Source of the DNA: Acidimicrobiales bacterium
GTDB taxonomy: Bacteria; Actinomycetota; Acidimicrobiia; Acidimicrobiales; GCA-2861595
Direction: 5' to 3'
Assembly: GCA_036262515.1 (NCBI GenBank)
Contig: DATAIT010000059.1
Coordinates: 1 to 53,490 of the forward strand
DNA: 53,490 nt
Within the stretch, counting starts at the first letter, position 1. Each line of letters opens with the position of its first letter. The position numbers were made by a program, and so were the translations under genes. This document shows positions 36,553 through 43,561 of this stretch, piece by piece. The notes beneath the pieces were generated by a model that was not told where the DNA came from, did not search any database, and was given only the letters and a program-made list of their open reading frames with translations.

Positions 36553-37035
36553 TCACCCAGGCGCGGACCCTTCGGCCGCCCTGCGGAGGGCCTCCACGTC
36601 GATCTTGCTCATGCCGAGCATCGCCTGCATGGCGCGTGTGGCCCGCTGCTTGTCCGGGTCGGCAAAGAGCTCCTCCATCCCGTCCGGCACGACCTGCCAG
36701 GACAGCCCGAATTTGTCCTTGAGCCAACCGCACGGGCCCTCTTCGCCGCCTTCGGACAGCTTCTCCCAGTAGTAATCGATCTCCGCCTGGTCGGCGCAGG
36801 TGATCTGGAACGAGACCGCCTCGTCGAAGGTGAACTCGGGCCCGCCGTTGATGCCCACGAACCGTTGCCCGTCCAGCTCGAACTCCACGGTCATCACCAT
36901 GCCGGCCGGCCGGGGGCCGGCATCGGTGTAGTGGGTGACGTTGAGGATGCTCGAGTTCTTGAAGACGCTCGCGTAGTAGGTGGCGGCCTCCTCCGCTTGG
37001 GTGTCGAACCACAGGTTCGGGATGATCTTCTGCAT
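36553..37035 (-). CDS. VOC-superfamily (PhnB-like) protein
   Basis: A 160-residue glyoxalase-fold protein: MQKIIPNLWFDTQAEEAATY, then YASVFKNSSI, VEFELDGQRFVGINGGPEFT, VSFQITCADQAEIDYYWEKL and GLSWQVVP. This matches the PhnB/3-demethylubiquinone-methyltransferase-like family, whose cellular role is unsettled. The start ATG 37035 has AGGAG nearby; the open frame upstream belongs to a decayed gene. Confidence 0.85.
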   Translation of the reverse strand: MQKIIPNLWFDTQAEEAATYYASVFKNSSILNVTHYTDAGPRPAGMVMTVEFELDGQRFVGINGGPEFTFDEAVSFQITCADQAEIDYYWEKLSEGGEEGPCGWLKDKFGLSWQVVPDGMEELFADPDKQRATRAMQAMLGMSKIDVEALRRAAEGSAPG

Positions 37036-37179
37036 CGGCGGTCTCCTCTCGTTGCACGGGGAACGGGGCGTTCCCCACCGATCTTGCACCGCTTCCGACG
37101 ATCCGGCGACCGCAGACTCATCGGTGCTCCGACCTGCCAGGCCGTCGGTGACGACGCGCCCGACGCCGCCCCCTGAGGG

Positions 37180-37418
37180 CACGGTCAACGACGACAGGGC
37201 GTCCACCGTCCTCAGCGTGTTCGCCAGCCGCTGCGGCAACATCCGCCCGAAGCACCGGTGCACCGCCGCGACCAGCCGCGGATCGTCCTGGTGCATGCGG
37301 ACGATCGACGCCGGTGACAAGCGGAACACGACGCTCGGGCGGTCGCAGGGCCGCCGTCAGGCGGCCGGCGGCCAGGAAGTAGACGTCGCCGGGCGGGTCG
37401 CCCTGGCGAATGAGGCGG
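37180..37418 (-). pseudogene. Relic of a cyclic-nucleotide-binding domain
   Basis: In one minus frame 37418-37330 encodes RLIRQGDPPGDVYFLAAGRL, then TAALR, the start of a cNMP-binding beta-roll. In another frame 37329-37180 encodes FRLSPASIVRMHQDDPRLVA, then AVHRCFGRMLPQRLANTLRT, the end of such a domain as found at the C-terminus of SulP-type transporters. The ~60-residue middle is missing and the frames differ, so this is a deletion relic without start or upstream domains. Confidence 0.65.
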
Positions 37419-37419
37419 A

Positions 37420-37695
37420 ATGAGGTTCCACGATCTCAGGCATACCGCCGGAACGCTGGCGGCGCGTACAGGGGCGACGACCAAGGAGCTGATGGCGCGC
37501 CTTGGCCACGCCAGCCCCCAGGCGTCCATGATCTACCAGCACGCCGCCGACGACCGCGACCGGCGGATCGCCGAGGGCCTCGACGCCATGGCCGGCGAGG
37601 CCGGCTCGAGCCCGCCGGAGGCTGCCAGCGTTGAAACCCCGTCGGTGAGTCGTACCGGCGAAGCCCATGGTCGCGGACGTTCGAGGCGCCGGTGA
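37420..37695 (+). pseudogene. Tyrosine recombinase (integrase) C-terminal relic
   Basis: An open stretch of 91 codons whose first half is the end of a phage-type integrase: RFHDLRHTAGTLAARTGATT, then KELMARLGHASPQASMIYQH. It retains the H-x-x-R box, the second His region and the catalytic Tyr. The N-terminal DNA-binding domain and the first catalytic Arg are absent, and the coding signal stops abruptly where the opposite-strand cNMP relic begins. It points towards tRNA-Phe, 0.9 kb away. Confidence 0.75.
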
Positions 37696-37703
37696 CCGCC
37701 GGC

Positions 37704-37736
37704 GTTACAAGGCAAATGGTAGACGCGCCTTGTAAC
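37704..37736. promoter_or_regulatory. Perfect 10-bp inverted repeat before the AbrB/PIN pair
   Basis: GTTACAAGGC (37704-37713) and GCCTTGTAAC (37727-37736) are perfect inverted arms separated by 13 bases, ending 9 bases before the antitoxin ATG. This is the expected position and form of an autoregulatory operator for a toxin-antitoxin operon. Confidence 0.65.
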
Positions 37737-37745
37737 CTTCGAGGC

Positions 37746-37988
37746 ATGGAGTCCTCTGGCGATCTTCGAGTTTCCTCCCGTGGCCAGATGAGCCTTCCGG
37801 CCGCCGCCCGAACGCGCTGGGAGCTGACCGATGGCGGCGAGGTCGGCTACCTGGACCTGGGCGATGCGTTGCTCCTGGTACCCGGCGGGGTCGAGGCCCT
37901 CCGACGCTGCGTGCTCAGCGCCGTGACCGAGTCGGACTGGAAGGCGGCGGCATCCGGGTTCGGCGATCCCGACCTCGCCGACGAGTGA
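37746..37988 (+). CDS. AbrB/MazE-type antitoxin-like protein
   Basis: An 80-residue protein with a SpoVT/AbrB swapped-hairpin domain: LRVSSRGQMSLPAAARTRWE, then LTDGGEVGYLDLGDALLLVP. It probably binds the inverted repeat upstream and the partner protein. Its stop overlaps the start of the next gene (GTGA), typical of antitoxin-toxin pairs. It may be leaderless or weakly translated: only GAGG directly before the ATG is seen. Confidence 0.75.
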   Translation: MESSGDLRVSSRGQMSLPAAARTRWELTDGGEVGYLDLGDALLLVPGGVEALRRCVLSAVTESDWKAAASGFGDPDLADE

Positions 37989-38410
37989 CCGTCGCCCTCA
38001 TCGACGACCAGGCGCTCGGCGCCGTGCTCCGCGGCGATCCGCCGGCCCCACTCGCCGGTCGGGACCTCGCCACCACCGGCTGCTGGTACGTGCGGCTGTG
38101 CCATGCCGTGCTCTCTGCGACAGAGCGGCCGGGCGTGCTGTCGCGACCGTTCGAGGAGCTGCCCGAGGCGCACCGGCGCCGGGCGGTCGACGCCCTGTTC
38201 GAACTGCCTGTCCAGATCGAACTCCTCAGCCTGCGCCACCTCGGGCCGGCCATCGGCCGGCTGCGTCAGCGGCACTCGCTGAACCTGCTCGCCGGTGAAG
38301 CGCTGGCCGCCGCCAACCACCTCGGCGCCGACGTCTTCCTGTCGGCCACGTCGCCGATGCTGGAGCAGGCCCTCGCCGTCGAGGGACGCACGTGGGCCCG
38401 GCTCCCGTGA
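37985..38410 (+). CDS. PIN-like (VapC-type) protein, atypical active site
   Basis: A 141-residue protein. The N-terminal strand VALIDDQALGAVLRG has the first acidic residues of a PIN fold. The C-terminal part LNLLAGEALAAANHLGADVF, then LSATSPMLEQAL, aligns to the usual D-x-x-x-A-x-A-x-x-x-G...T-x-D-x-x-L pattern, but with Glu for the first Asp and no Asp in the SATS segment. It could be an inactive or altered nuclease toxin. Coupled to the AbrB-type gene. Confidence 0.6.
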   Translation: MTVALIDDQALGAVLRGDPPAPLAGRDLATTGCWYVRLCHAVLSATERPGVLSRPFEELPEAHRRRAVDALFELPVQIELLSLRHLGPAIGRLRQRHSLNLLAGEALAAANHLGADVFLSATSPMLEQALAVEGRTWARLP

Positions 38411-38538
38411 CGTGGCTGGCGCGCGGTCCGTCACCGGGGCTCGACGTCGACAGCCAACGATGAACTCGGCTCGGCTACCACGATGACCGGCGACACCCCG
38501 CAGGTGACCGCCGCAAGCCATGACGTACCCAGGAAGAT

Positions 38539-38567
38539 GTGGCACGTAGTGGCACGGAAGTGGCACG
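38539..38567. repeat. GTGGCACG triple direct repeat near tRNA-Phe
   Basis: GTGGCACG occurs at 38539-38546, 38549-38556 and 38560-38567, with periods of 10 and 11 bases, one helical turn. The array is 58 bases beyond the 3' end of tRNA-Phe and downstream of the integrase relic. The layout matches integrase arm-type sites of tRNA-targeting elements. Nothing else is recognised in 38411-38624. Confidence 0.55.
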
Positions 38568-38624
38568 CCGGAGCTATCGATCGGTCCGCCGGTGACCCCG
38601 CACCCCCGCTGACCTGCGGTTTTG

Positions 38625-38700
38625 TGGTGGTCGGGACCGGCGTCGATCCGGTGACCTCGCGCTTTTCAGGCGCGCGCTCTACCAACTGAGCTACCCGACC
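38625..38700 (-). tRNA. tRNA-Phe (anticodon GAA), CCA encoded
   Basis: Minus strand: acceptor GGTCGGG/CCCGACC, D arm GCTC-AGTTGGTA-GAGC, anticodon stem CGCGC/GCGCG with loop CTGAAAA, T arm ACCGG-ATCGACG-CCGGT, discriminator A and an encoded CCA (38625-38627 reversed). It is 1 base from tRNA-Asp and transcribed after it. Its 3' end faces the integrase relic and phased repeats. Confidence 0.96.
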
Positions 38701-38701
38701 G

Positions 38702-38776
38702 CGGTCCTGACGGGATTTGAACCCGCGACCTCCGGCTTGACAGGCCGGCGTGCACTCCAAACTGCACCACAGGACC
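38702..38776 (-). tRNA. tRNA-Asp (anticodon GTC)
   Basis: Minus strand: acceptor GGTCCTG/CAGGACC, D stem GTGC/GCAC, anticodon stem CCGGC/GCCGG with loop CTGTCAA, T arm GCGGG-TTCAAAT-CCCGT, discriminator G. CCA is not encoded. Directly followed by tRNA-Phe. Confidence 0.96.
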
Positions 38777-38866
38777 TTGGAGCTGCATCGCCCAAGAGCA
38801 CAACCCGATCACTCTAGCGGAGCCCACTCCCGCACCCCCTGAACACCCTGGGTTTGCGGGGGAGTC

Positions 38867-39259
38867 GTGCCGGGGATCCCCTTGGCCGTGGCCGTTCGCA
38901 CCACCCTGCGGGCCGATGCCAGAAGTGCGGCCGCCGCCCGCCGCTTCGTCGCAGACGTGCTTTTGCAGCGCGGCTTCCCGGACGGGTGCATCGCCGATGC
39001 CATCCTGTTGACCAGCGAGGCGGTCACCTATGCCATCGATCTGGGCGGGAGCGCCATCGGCGTCCAGGTGGCAGCCGAGCCGTGCATGAGCCGGGTGGAG
39101 GTCCACCTCCTCGATCGGGCCAACGCGGCGGGGATCAGCTCGATACCCGAGCCACCCTCGGGAACGCGGTTGCAGGTGATACAGGCCCTCGCCGAAGCGT
39201 GGGGCGTCGAGCCCGAGGGACCACGCGCACGCTTCATCTGGTTCGAGCTCCGGGGGTGA
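38867..39259 (+). CDS. RsbW/SpoIIAB-like HATPase protein, degenerate
   Basis: A 130-residue GHKL-type domain like actinobacterial anti-sigma kinases: TTLRADARSAAAARRFVADV, DAILLTSEAVTYAIDLGGSA and QALAEAWGVEPEG with RFIWFELRG. The usual N-box Asn (SEAVTNA) is Tyr and the DxGxG ATP-lid motif is absent (LLDRANAAGI), so kinase activity is doubtful; it may act as a binding protein for a sigma or anti-anti-sigma factor. GTG 38867 follows GGGGGAG. It points away from the tRNAs, inside the split tRNA cluster. Confidence 0.75.
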   Translation: MPGIPLAVAVRTTLRADARSAAAARRFVADVLLQRGFPDGCIADAILLTSEAVTYAIDLGGSAIGVQVAAEPCMSRVEVHLLDRANAAGISSIPEPPSGTRLQVIQALAEAWGVEPEGPRARFIWFELRG

Positions 39260-39280
39260 TCCCCCGCACGGGAAGGGGAG

Positions 39281-39538
39281 TTACACCGCCGAGCTGTGGG
39301 TCCCCGGGGCCGACCGGTCGGCGCGGGTCCCGGCAGGATCGACACTGCCCCTGTAGCGCCGTGCCACTCTCCATTGCGCCCACGCGGCGAACCGGGCGGG
39401 CCGAAGGTACATGGTTCCGCTGCTGACGACGTGCGTGAGCTCTCCCCGTCCGATCGCCTCGTAGATGACGTCTCGGGAGACTCCGACGGACTCGGCCGCT
39501 TCCGAGACAGTCAGTGATTCCCGCGTAGCCACTCTCAT
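39281..39538 (-). CDS. Excisionase-like helix-turn-helix protein
   Basis: An 85-residue MerR/Xis-type small HTH protein: SLTVSEAAESVGVSRDVIYE, then AIGRGELTHVVSSGTMYLRP and ARFAAWAQW. Such proteins direct excision by tyrosine recombinases or act as regulators. ATG 39538 or GTG 39532 could start; GAGGAG is one base from the ATG and seven from the GTG, favouring the GTG. It lies between tRNA-Glu and tRNA-Asp, consistent with remains of an integrated element. Confidence 0.7.
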   Translation of the reverse strand: MRVATRESLTVSEAAESVGVSRDVIYEAIGRGELTHVVSSGTMYLRPARFAAWAQWRVARRYRGSVDPAGTRADRSAPGTHSSAV

Positions 39539-39983
39539 GCTCCTCGTTCCCCCTGCCCCTGAACCATTCGGTCTGTTCTGGATCTGCGATGTTGCGCGCT
39601 GATCTGACGCCTCTCCACCGTCGTCGAAAACGGAAGCAGCGCTTCTTGTGCTCCCCGTGCCTCGCACCCGAGAGGGCTCGCTGCAAGTCTCGCAGGGAGC
39701 CAAGATGTCGGCAATAGAGGCTTTGCACACTGACCCCAGTTCGCCCGATTCAGGCGCTCCGTCGCACCGGGCGGGCCCAATCGGCGGGCGGCCATCCGGC
39801 TGCACCGACCAGCGTTCGCAACGCCGTCGTCCGAAACCTCGCACCGCAGACCGGGCAGCGGGGAGCCGCGACGCCTCGTCGGTGACGTGCTTCAGGTCGA
39901 GAGCAGCACCCTCACACCGAGGCAGCTCGCCCGATTTCGCGAGAGATCGGCGGCCACGAGGACCGAGCCAAGCCCCCGATGCT
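39539..39983. other. Spacer without recognisable gene, lower GC
   Basis: This 445-base stretch has no reading frame that resembles a known family on either strand, and its composition is less GC-biased than the surroundings. A 140-codon plus-strand frame (39648-40070) exists, but its product is low-complexity and runs antisense into the cupin gene. It may be eroded mobile DNA. Confidence 0.5.
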
Positions 39984-40340
39984 TCAGGGCTTGGCGTAGT
40001 TGGCTGCGCCTTGGAACTCCACGAACACCGCAGGTTCGTCACCGATCACCCAGGCGTCATGACCGGGTGAGACCCGGTACACGGCGCCAGGTTCCGCCTC
40101 GCCCTCGCTCCCGTCCTCGTGCTCGATGCGCAGCCGGCCCGAGACGACGTAGCCGATGTGCTCGATCTGGCAGCTCTCGGTGCCGACGGCCGGCTTGATG
40201 CACTCGGACCACCGCCACCCGGGTGCAAAGGTGTACCGGCCGATCTGACCGCCGGCCAGGCTCACCAGTTCGACGGTGGTCTTCTCTGGACTGCGTGTCT
40301 CATCGGGGGACGAGAAGTCGCGAATCTCCACTCCGGCCAT
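39984..40340 (-). CDS. Cupin-domain protein
   Basis: A 118-residue single cupin: GRYTFAPGWRWSECIKPAVG, then TESCQIEHIGYVVSGRLRIE and HEDGSEGEAEPGAVYRVSPG, followed by HDAWVIGDEPAVFVEF. The metal-site positions are partly kept (HIGYVVSG supplies one His; the last motif has HDAW). Function is unknown. ATG 40340 is preferred because AAGGTGGAG precedes it; an in-frame ATG at 40394 would add 18 residues. It lies just beyond the 3' end of tRNA-Glu. Confidence 0.75.
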   Translation of the reverse strand: MAGVEIRDFSSPDETRSPEKTTVELVSLAGGQIGRYTFAPGWRWSECIKPAVGTESCQIEHIGYVVSGRLRIEHEDGSEGEAEPGAVYRVSPGHDAWVIGDEPAVFVEFQGAANYAKP

Positions 40341-40428
40341 GGTCTCCACCTTGCTTCCGTCGGAGCCACCTGTGTACTTGGGCTGGAGGCTCATTTCAAG
40401 CCGACGCCGACGGGGGTCCGGCGGTGTG

Positions 40429-40504
40429 TGGCACCCCCAACGGGATTCGAACCCGTGTCGCCACCTTGAAAGGGTGGTGTCCTAGGCCACTAGACGATGG
40501 GGGC
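40429..40504 (-). tRNA. tRNA-Glu (anticodon TTC), CCA encoded
   Basis: Minus strand: acceptor GCCCCCA/TGGGGGT (first pair G-U), anticodon loop CTTTCAA within CCACC/GGTGG, T arm ACGGG-TTCGAAT-CCCGT, discriminator G and encoded CCA. In many actinobacteria this gene directly precedes tRNA-Asp and tRNA-Phe; here 1.65 kb intervenes. Confidence 0.96.
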
Positions 40505-40521
40505 CGGGCCCCGAGGGCAGC

Positions 40522-41793
40522 TCACGATACCAGCCGCCATGTCGTGCCCTCCGGCGAGTCCCGCACCTCCACGCCGAGGTCGACGAGCACGTCGCGAACG
40601 GCATCGGCGTCCGCCCATCGCTTGGCCGAGCGGGCGACCTCACGCTGGGCCAGCAGGGCGTCGACGAACGGCCGGACGGCCTCGGCCGGGTCCCGGGCGC
40701 CCGTGTGGGCGAGCTGGCCGAGCCGGACGATCATCCCCCGCAGTGCCGCCCGACCCCGGTCGAGCTCGTCGGACTGGAGGGTGTCGCGGCTCCAGGAGAC
40801 CAGCTCGTCCTCCAGGGCCAGAACCGCACGCACCGCCTCCCCCACGTCGGCGGCGTCGACCGCAGCGGCGAAGGCCGTCTCCAGTCGGGCGACCTCTCCA
40901 AGGAGGGGCGACGTCCCTGTCCCGGCGGCGGTCCGTGCAGGCGCCGCGTCCTCGGCCGTCGACGGCGGGGACGACGGGCGCCGAGCGCCACCAGCACCAG
41001 CACCCGTGCCGAGGGCCAGCAGGTCGTCCAGCGGCATGGTGGTCCCCGTCGCGACGGTGGACGAGGCCCCGCCCCGCCGGACCGTCACCACGCCGAGCCC
41101 GCTCACCGACGCGCTGCCGGCATCGAGATCGAGGACGAGCGCCGTGTGCTCGTCCACGCCGAGGACGAAGGCGCCAGGTGGCAGGTCGCGCTCGAGGCGG
41201 GCCAGTCGCGACTCGCCCAGGTAGCAGAAGCGGGTGTCGTGGGTGCCCCCTTCGGCGTTGTTGTAGTGGGGGATCACCGCCGCCCGGATGCCGATCTCGC
41301 CCAGCAGGTCCAGTCCCTCGATCCACCGCGGTTCCTCGCCTGCCTTGTAGATCTCGTAGACGGGAACGGTCGCTACGCCGAGGGTGAGGGCGGCTGCGCT
41401 GGCGAACGTCACGCATCCGCCCGAGTGAAGCTTCTCCGCCAGCATCTTGGGGACGAGGGTGGCCCGCCACTGGCGGAGCGCATAGGTCGGACTCCCAGGC
41501 CCGGAGAAGACGTACCGGGCCGCCCGCAGTCTGGCCAGCATGGTCTCGTAGTCGAGCGGGTCGCCGTCGGCGGCGAGGAGGTGGGCGACCTCGATCGCCT
41601 GCCCGACGCTCTCCCGGAAGTACTCCACTGCTCTCCCGGCCAGATCGGCGGCGTTGGCCTGGAAGCCGTACGGCGTGTCGAGCACGACGGCCGGCACCGG
41701 CGGGGGGCCGAGCCGGCCCAGGAGCTCCCGATGCGTCTTGACCATGGTGGGGCTCGTCTCGCCCGAGCCCATGATGGCCAGCAGGCGAGGCAC
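40522..41793 (-). CDS. S51 (cyanophycinase-like)/CysRS C-terminal fusion protein
   Basis: About 423 residues in two parts. Residues 1-~225 resemble peptidase S51/cyanophycinase-type class I amidotransferase folds: LLAIMGSGETSPTMVKTHRE, YVFSGPGSPTYALRQWR, SGGCVTFASAAALTLG (Ser in the nucleophile-elbow position), VIPHYNNAEGG and VLGVDEHTALVLD. After an Ala/Gly/Pro linker, residues ~275-420 match the DALR and tail region of cysteinyl-tRNA synthetase: VRPFVDALLAQREVARSAKR, then WADADAVRDVLVDLGVEVRD and SPEGTTWRLV, without any synthetase catalytic domain. It may bind tRNA-Cys or be a relic fusion; function is unknown. GTG 41793 is the most plausible start; GTG 41811 is an alternative. Confidence 0.75.
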   Translation of the reverse strand: MPRLLAIMGSGETSPTMVKTHRELLGRLGPPPVPAVVLDTPYGFQANAADLAGRAVEYFRESVGQAIEVAHLLAADGDPLDYETMLARLRAARYVFSGPGSPTYALRQWRATLVPKMLAEKLHSGGCVTFASAAALTLGVATVPVYEIYKAGEEPRWIEGLDLLGEIGIRAAVIPHYNNAEGGTHDTRFCYLGESRLARLERDLPPGAFVLGVDEHTALVLDLDAGSASVSGLGVVTVRRGGASSTVATGTTMPLDDLLALGTGAGAGGARRPSSPPSTAEDAAPARTAAGTGTSPLLGEVARLETAFAAAVDAADVGEAVRAVLALEDELVSWSRDTLQSDELDRGRAALRGMIVRLGQLAHTGARDPAEAVRPFVDALLAQREVARSAKRWADADAVRDVLVDLGVEVRDSPEGTTWRLVS

Positions 41794-41901
41794 CCGGGCG
41801 GTCGTTCCCACGCCGAGCGACCGTAGCCCTGGGGCGACCCCCCACGCGCCGGTACCCCCGTGGCGCCATGCGGCATGCGGCCCCACTGCACCACGACCGC
41901 C

Positions 41902-41950
41902 GTTCTTTGGCCGCAACGTGACAAGGGATGTCGCCAAACCGGAAAAGAAC
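41902..41950. repeat. 49-nt palindromic repeat, copy 3
   Basis: It is in the spacer between the divergent S51-fusion and plsY genes. The outer arms GTTCTTT and AAAAGAAC pair, and the inner GTGACA/TGTCGC pair with one wobble. GACA and TGTCGC fall at positions 19-22 and 28-33 of the 49-nt unit, exactly as in copies 1 and 2. Here it cannot serve as a terminator for convergent genes, arguing for a mobile or structural repeat. Confidence 0.75.
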
Positions 41951-42002
41951 GGCTCGCGCCGCAGGCCGGGGTGGGGACAGGCCTTCGGTAGGGTCGTCGC
42001 CC

Positions 42003-42683
42003 ATGCCTGCGACCGCCGTCACGGCCGGCACCGCCACCACGCCCGCCGCCCGCCGCACGGGACCGGCCGGGCTGGCCGGGGCGGCCGTGGCCGGCTACCT
42101 CCTCGGCACGCTGCCCTCGGCCGACGCTGCTGCCCGCCTCGCCGCTTCGGGCCGGGACCTGCGAACCGAGGGCACCGGGAACCCCGGCGGCGCCAATGCC
42201 CTGGTCGTCCTGGGTCGGGCGTGGGGGTACGGGGTGATGGGGGTCGACATCGCCAAAGGGGCGGCCGCGTGCGGCGCGGGGCGCCGCCTGGCGGGGGAGG
42301 CGGGCGCCCACGTCGCCGGCACGGCGGCCGTGATCGGCCACTGCTTCCCCGTGTGGAACGGCTTCCGGGGTGGCAAGGGGGTGGCGGCCAGCGTGGGTCA
42401 GTGCCTGGCGACGTTCCCGGTGTACGTCCCCTTCGACCTCGGCCTGGCCTGGCTCACCGCCACTCCGCAGTGGGGCCGTACCGTCGGCACCCGGACGCTG
42501 GTCGCCACCGCCGTGGCGTCGTCGGCCTGGGTCGGGGCGGCAGCGGTGTGGTGGCGCAAGGGGTGGCCGAACGGGTGGGCTCCCCGGGCCACCGCCGGGC
42601 TTCCTGTCGCAGCCGTGGCGTCCAGTGCCGTCATCCTGTCCCGCTTCACCGCCGCCCTCCGCCGGACGAAGGCGGCCGGGTGA
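42003..42683 (+). CDS. plsY: Glycerol-3-phosphate acyltransferase PlsY
   Basis: A 226-residue membrane enzyme that transfers acyl groups from acyl-phosphate to glycerol-3-phosphate. Family motifs are LLGTLPSADAAARL, the phosphate loop EGTGNPGGANALVVLG (usual GSGNPGATN) and FPVWNGFRGGKGVAAS. About five membrane helices are predicted. ATG 42003 is used; the frame is open upstream across the palindromic repeat. Its stop overlaps degV by GTGA. No plsX is nearby. Confidence 0.88.
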   Translation: MPATAVTAGTATTPAARRTGPAGLAGAAVAGYLLGTLPSADAAARLAASGRDLRTEGTGNPGGANALVVLGRAWGYGVMGVDIAKGAAACGAGRRLAGEAGAHVAGTAAVIGHCFPVWNGFRGGKGVAASVGQCLATFPVYVPFDLGLAWLTATPQWGRTVGTRTLVATAVASSAWVGAAAVWWRKGWPNGWAPRATAGLPVAAVASSAVILSRFTAALRRTKAAG

Positions 42684-43558
42684 TCGGACTCTGCACCGAC
42701 TCGAACGCCCAGGTGCCGCCCGATCTGCGGCAGCGGTACGGCGTGGAGGTCGTGCCCCTCACGGTCACCGTCGACGGGATCGACCACCTCGAGGGCGTCG
42801 ACCTCGATGCCGACGGGTTCTACGCCCTGTTCGCCGGCGGGGCGACACCGTCGGTCGCCACGGCCGCGCCCTCTCCCGGTCGCTTCGGCGCCGCCTACGA
42901 GGCGCTCGTTCGTCGGGGGGCCACCGAGATCCTGTCGGTGCACATCGGCTCCGCCATCTCCGCGACGCTGAACGCCGCCCACCTGGCCGCTCGCGACGCG
43001 CCGGTGCCGGTGCGGCTGGTCGACACGGGCACGGCGTCGTTCGGCGTGGCCTGCTGCGTGTGGGAGGCGGCCGAGGCGGTGGCGGCCGGGGCCGGGCTGG
43101 TCGAGGCGGCGGCGGTGGCCGAGGCGGTGGCTGCCCGCACCGGCAACGTCTTTGTGGTCCAGGCGGTGGACCTCGTGCGTCGGGGCGGCCGCATGGGTGC
43201 CGCCGCCCAGGATGCCTTGGAGGAGGCCGCCGTGCCCGTGCTGCGCCTGCTCGGCGGGTCCTACCAGCCGGTGGCCCAGGCCCACACGGTGGACGAGGCG
43301 GTCGCCGCCATGGCCTCCGCCGTCCTGGGCGGCGGTGAGCGCCTCCGTGTCGGCATCAGCGTGGCCGACGCCGCCGGCGGGCCCCTCCGCAAGGCGCTGG
43401 AGCGCCGCCTGGCCGGCGCTCCCGAGATCCTCGACATGGTGCGCTACAGGGTCGGGCCGAGCGTGGGCGTCCACACCGGACCGGGCACGGCGGGCGCCAT
43501 GTGGTACCCCACCGGCTTCGGATCCCGGGCCGGCGGCATGAGGTCGTCCCCCACCTGA
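42680..43558 (+). CDS. DegV-family fatty-acid-binding protein
   Basis: A 292-residue DegV protein: IGLCTDSNAQVPPDLRQRYG, then VEVVPLTVTVDG, with GATPSVATAAPSPGRF, the ligand-binding Ser in LSVHIGSAISATLNAA and VVQAVDLVRRGGRMGAAAQD. DegV/FakB proteins carry fatty acids for kinases or acyltransferases. Overlap with plsY is consistent with a lipid role (inference). GTG start. Confidence 0.9.
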   Translation: MIGLCTDSNAQVPPDLRQRYGVEVVPLTVTVDGIDHLEGVDLDADGFYALFAGGATPSVATAAPSPGRFGAAYEALVRRGATEILSVHIGSAISATLNAAHLAARDAPVPVRLVDTGTASFGVACCVWEAAEAVAAGAGLVEAAAVAEAVAARTGNVFVVQAVDLVRRGGRMGAAAQDALEEAAVPVLRLLGGSYQPVAQAHTVDEAVAAMASAVLGGGERLRVGISVADAAGGPLRKALERRLAGAPEILDMVRYRVGPSVGVHTGPGTAGAMWYPTGFGSRAGGMRSSPT

Positions 43559-43561
43559 CGC

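Noticed and set aside
39648..40070. 140-codon frame between the excisionase-like and cupin genes
   Set aside because: No family resemblance, Ser/Arg/Pro-rich product, and it overlaps the cupin gene antisense.
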